Shown in pieces: positions 31,643 to 32,100 of a stretch of 32,100 nucleotides of DNA. Source of the stretch: Nitrosovibrio sp. Nv4. GTDB taxonomy: Bacteria > Bdellovibrionota > UBA1018 > CAIMNF01. The notes below the pieces were generated by a model. It worked only from the letters and a program-made list of their open reading frames with translations, made no database searches and was not told the origin of the DNA. The stretch covers positions 1 through 32,100 of the forward strand of contig CALPVV020000020.1 of assembly GCA_943327105.2 (NCBI GenBank), written 5' to 3'. Numbering within the stretch: the first letter of the stretch is position 1; each line of letters opens with the position of its first letter. A program made the position numbers and the translations under genes.

Positions 31643-32100
31643 ATGCCTGCAAAAACTGAAAAAACCGTAGTGACCGCTCTTCAAATTGAAAAATACGCGA
31701 ATTCTGCCCTCAAAAAATGGGTAAAAGCAGTTCAATCGCACAAGGTTTTGAAAACGCGTGCATTCGGAAACGCCAAGGCGGTTCAGGCAAGCGAGTTTCA
31801 TGTGGAGCTCACGGTTTGCACCGCTCCTCGCATGAGTAAATTAAATAAGCAATATAGAGGCAAGGCAGGGCCCACGGATGTGTTGAGTTTTGCGGCTGAC
31901 CCTTTCTTCCAGCATAAAGGAGTACTGGGTGATCTGGTGATTTGTGCTCCGGTGGTTTTGAAGCAAGCACGTGAGTACAAGCATTCTTGGAAAAAAGAGA
32001 TCGATGTATTGATCGTGCATGGACTTTTGCACTTGCTGCACTTTGATCACGAACAAGGCGAAAAAGAAGCGCGTGAAATGGCGAAGTGGGAAAAGAAGAT
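31643..32100 (+). CDS. ybeY: Endoribonuclease YbeY, 3' end cut by the window
   Basis: The first 152 codons of a YbeY-type metalloprotein, needed for 16S rRNA 3'-end maturation and ribosome quality control. LNKQYRGKAGPTDVLSF (67-83), GDLVIC (96-101) and the zinc motif HGLLHLLHFDH (126-136) are visible. Zinc ligands would be His126, His130 and His136. The family usually has glycine where this protein has His133. An N-terminal stretch of about 30 lysine-rich residues is present. The ATG at 31643 begins the open frame; no clear ribosome binding site is seen. The gene is divergent from mazG and runs off the right edge. Confidence 0.93.
   Translation, partial: MPAKTEKTVVTALQIEKYANSALKKWVKAVQSHKVLKTRAFGNAKAVQASEFHVELTVCTAPRMSKLNKQYRGKAGPTDVLSFAADPFFQHKGVLGDLVICAPVVLKQAREYKHSWKKEIDVLIVHGLLHLLHFDHEQGEKEAREMAKWEKK

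Overview
The window reads as a chromosomal segment of a Gram-negative bacterium of moderate GC. It is dense with genes, with short intergenic gaps and many ATGA-type overlaps. Several features fit the Bdellovibrionota/Oligoflexia (Bdellovibrio-like) part of the tree: a GspC-type secretion protein, a CarD/CdnL regulator, a VLCAD-like acyl-CoA dehydrogenase, a pair of ArsA/Get3-like ATPases and an unusually large share of secreted proteins of unknown family. The placement is an inference from gene content, not from a marker alignment. I saw no tRNA, rRNA, CRISPR array, insertion sequence or phage gene.

Layout. 1-1054 (minus): gspC and the first 28 codons of the next gene, probably gspD. 1240-2985: a VLCAD-like acyl-CoA dehydrogenase behind a promoter with a duplicated operator-like element. 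3047-4330 (minus): an exported protein with glutamine-synthetase/GCS-like motif order. 4664-5323: a small exported protein with a metzincin zinc motif. 5402-5683 (minus): a small exported four-cysteine protein. 5768-7711 (minus): a divergent metG. 7804-10294: an exported orphan and an SRPBCC-epimerase fusion. 10426-12067: three small secreted genes, two sharing a cysteine motif. 12074-12556 (minus) carD and 12733-14271 cysS are divergent. 14355-17003: a two-gene secreted operon with a strong promoter, consisting of a GGNYF-repeat protein and a transglutaminase-elicitor-like protein. 16988-18510 (minus): nadA followed by a flavin-reductase-like gene. 18602-20604: thiamine pyrophosphokinase coupled to a sodium/solute symporter. 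20675-22655: two ArsA-like ATPases. 22745-26908: a 1387-residue lipoprotein. 26899-28236 (minus): a MATE exporter. 28433-31617 (minus): mazG, coaE, a 48-codon basic-protein gene and ppx/gppA-HD. 31643-end: ybeY, truncated by the window.

How it fits together. Housekeeping genes (metG, cysS, carD, nadA, thiN, coaE, mazG, ybeY, ppx) alternate with genes for exported proteins. The least described parts are the ArsA-like pair, whose two P-loops carry reciprocal lysine changes, and the secreted operons at 10426-12067 and 14355-17003. The exported ligase-like protein at 3047-4330 is also notable. Divergent gene pairs at 1.1, 7.75 and 12.6 kb carry inverted or direct repeats next to readable promoter elements, so regulation can be proposed there.
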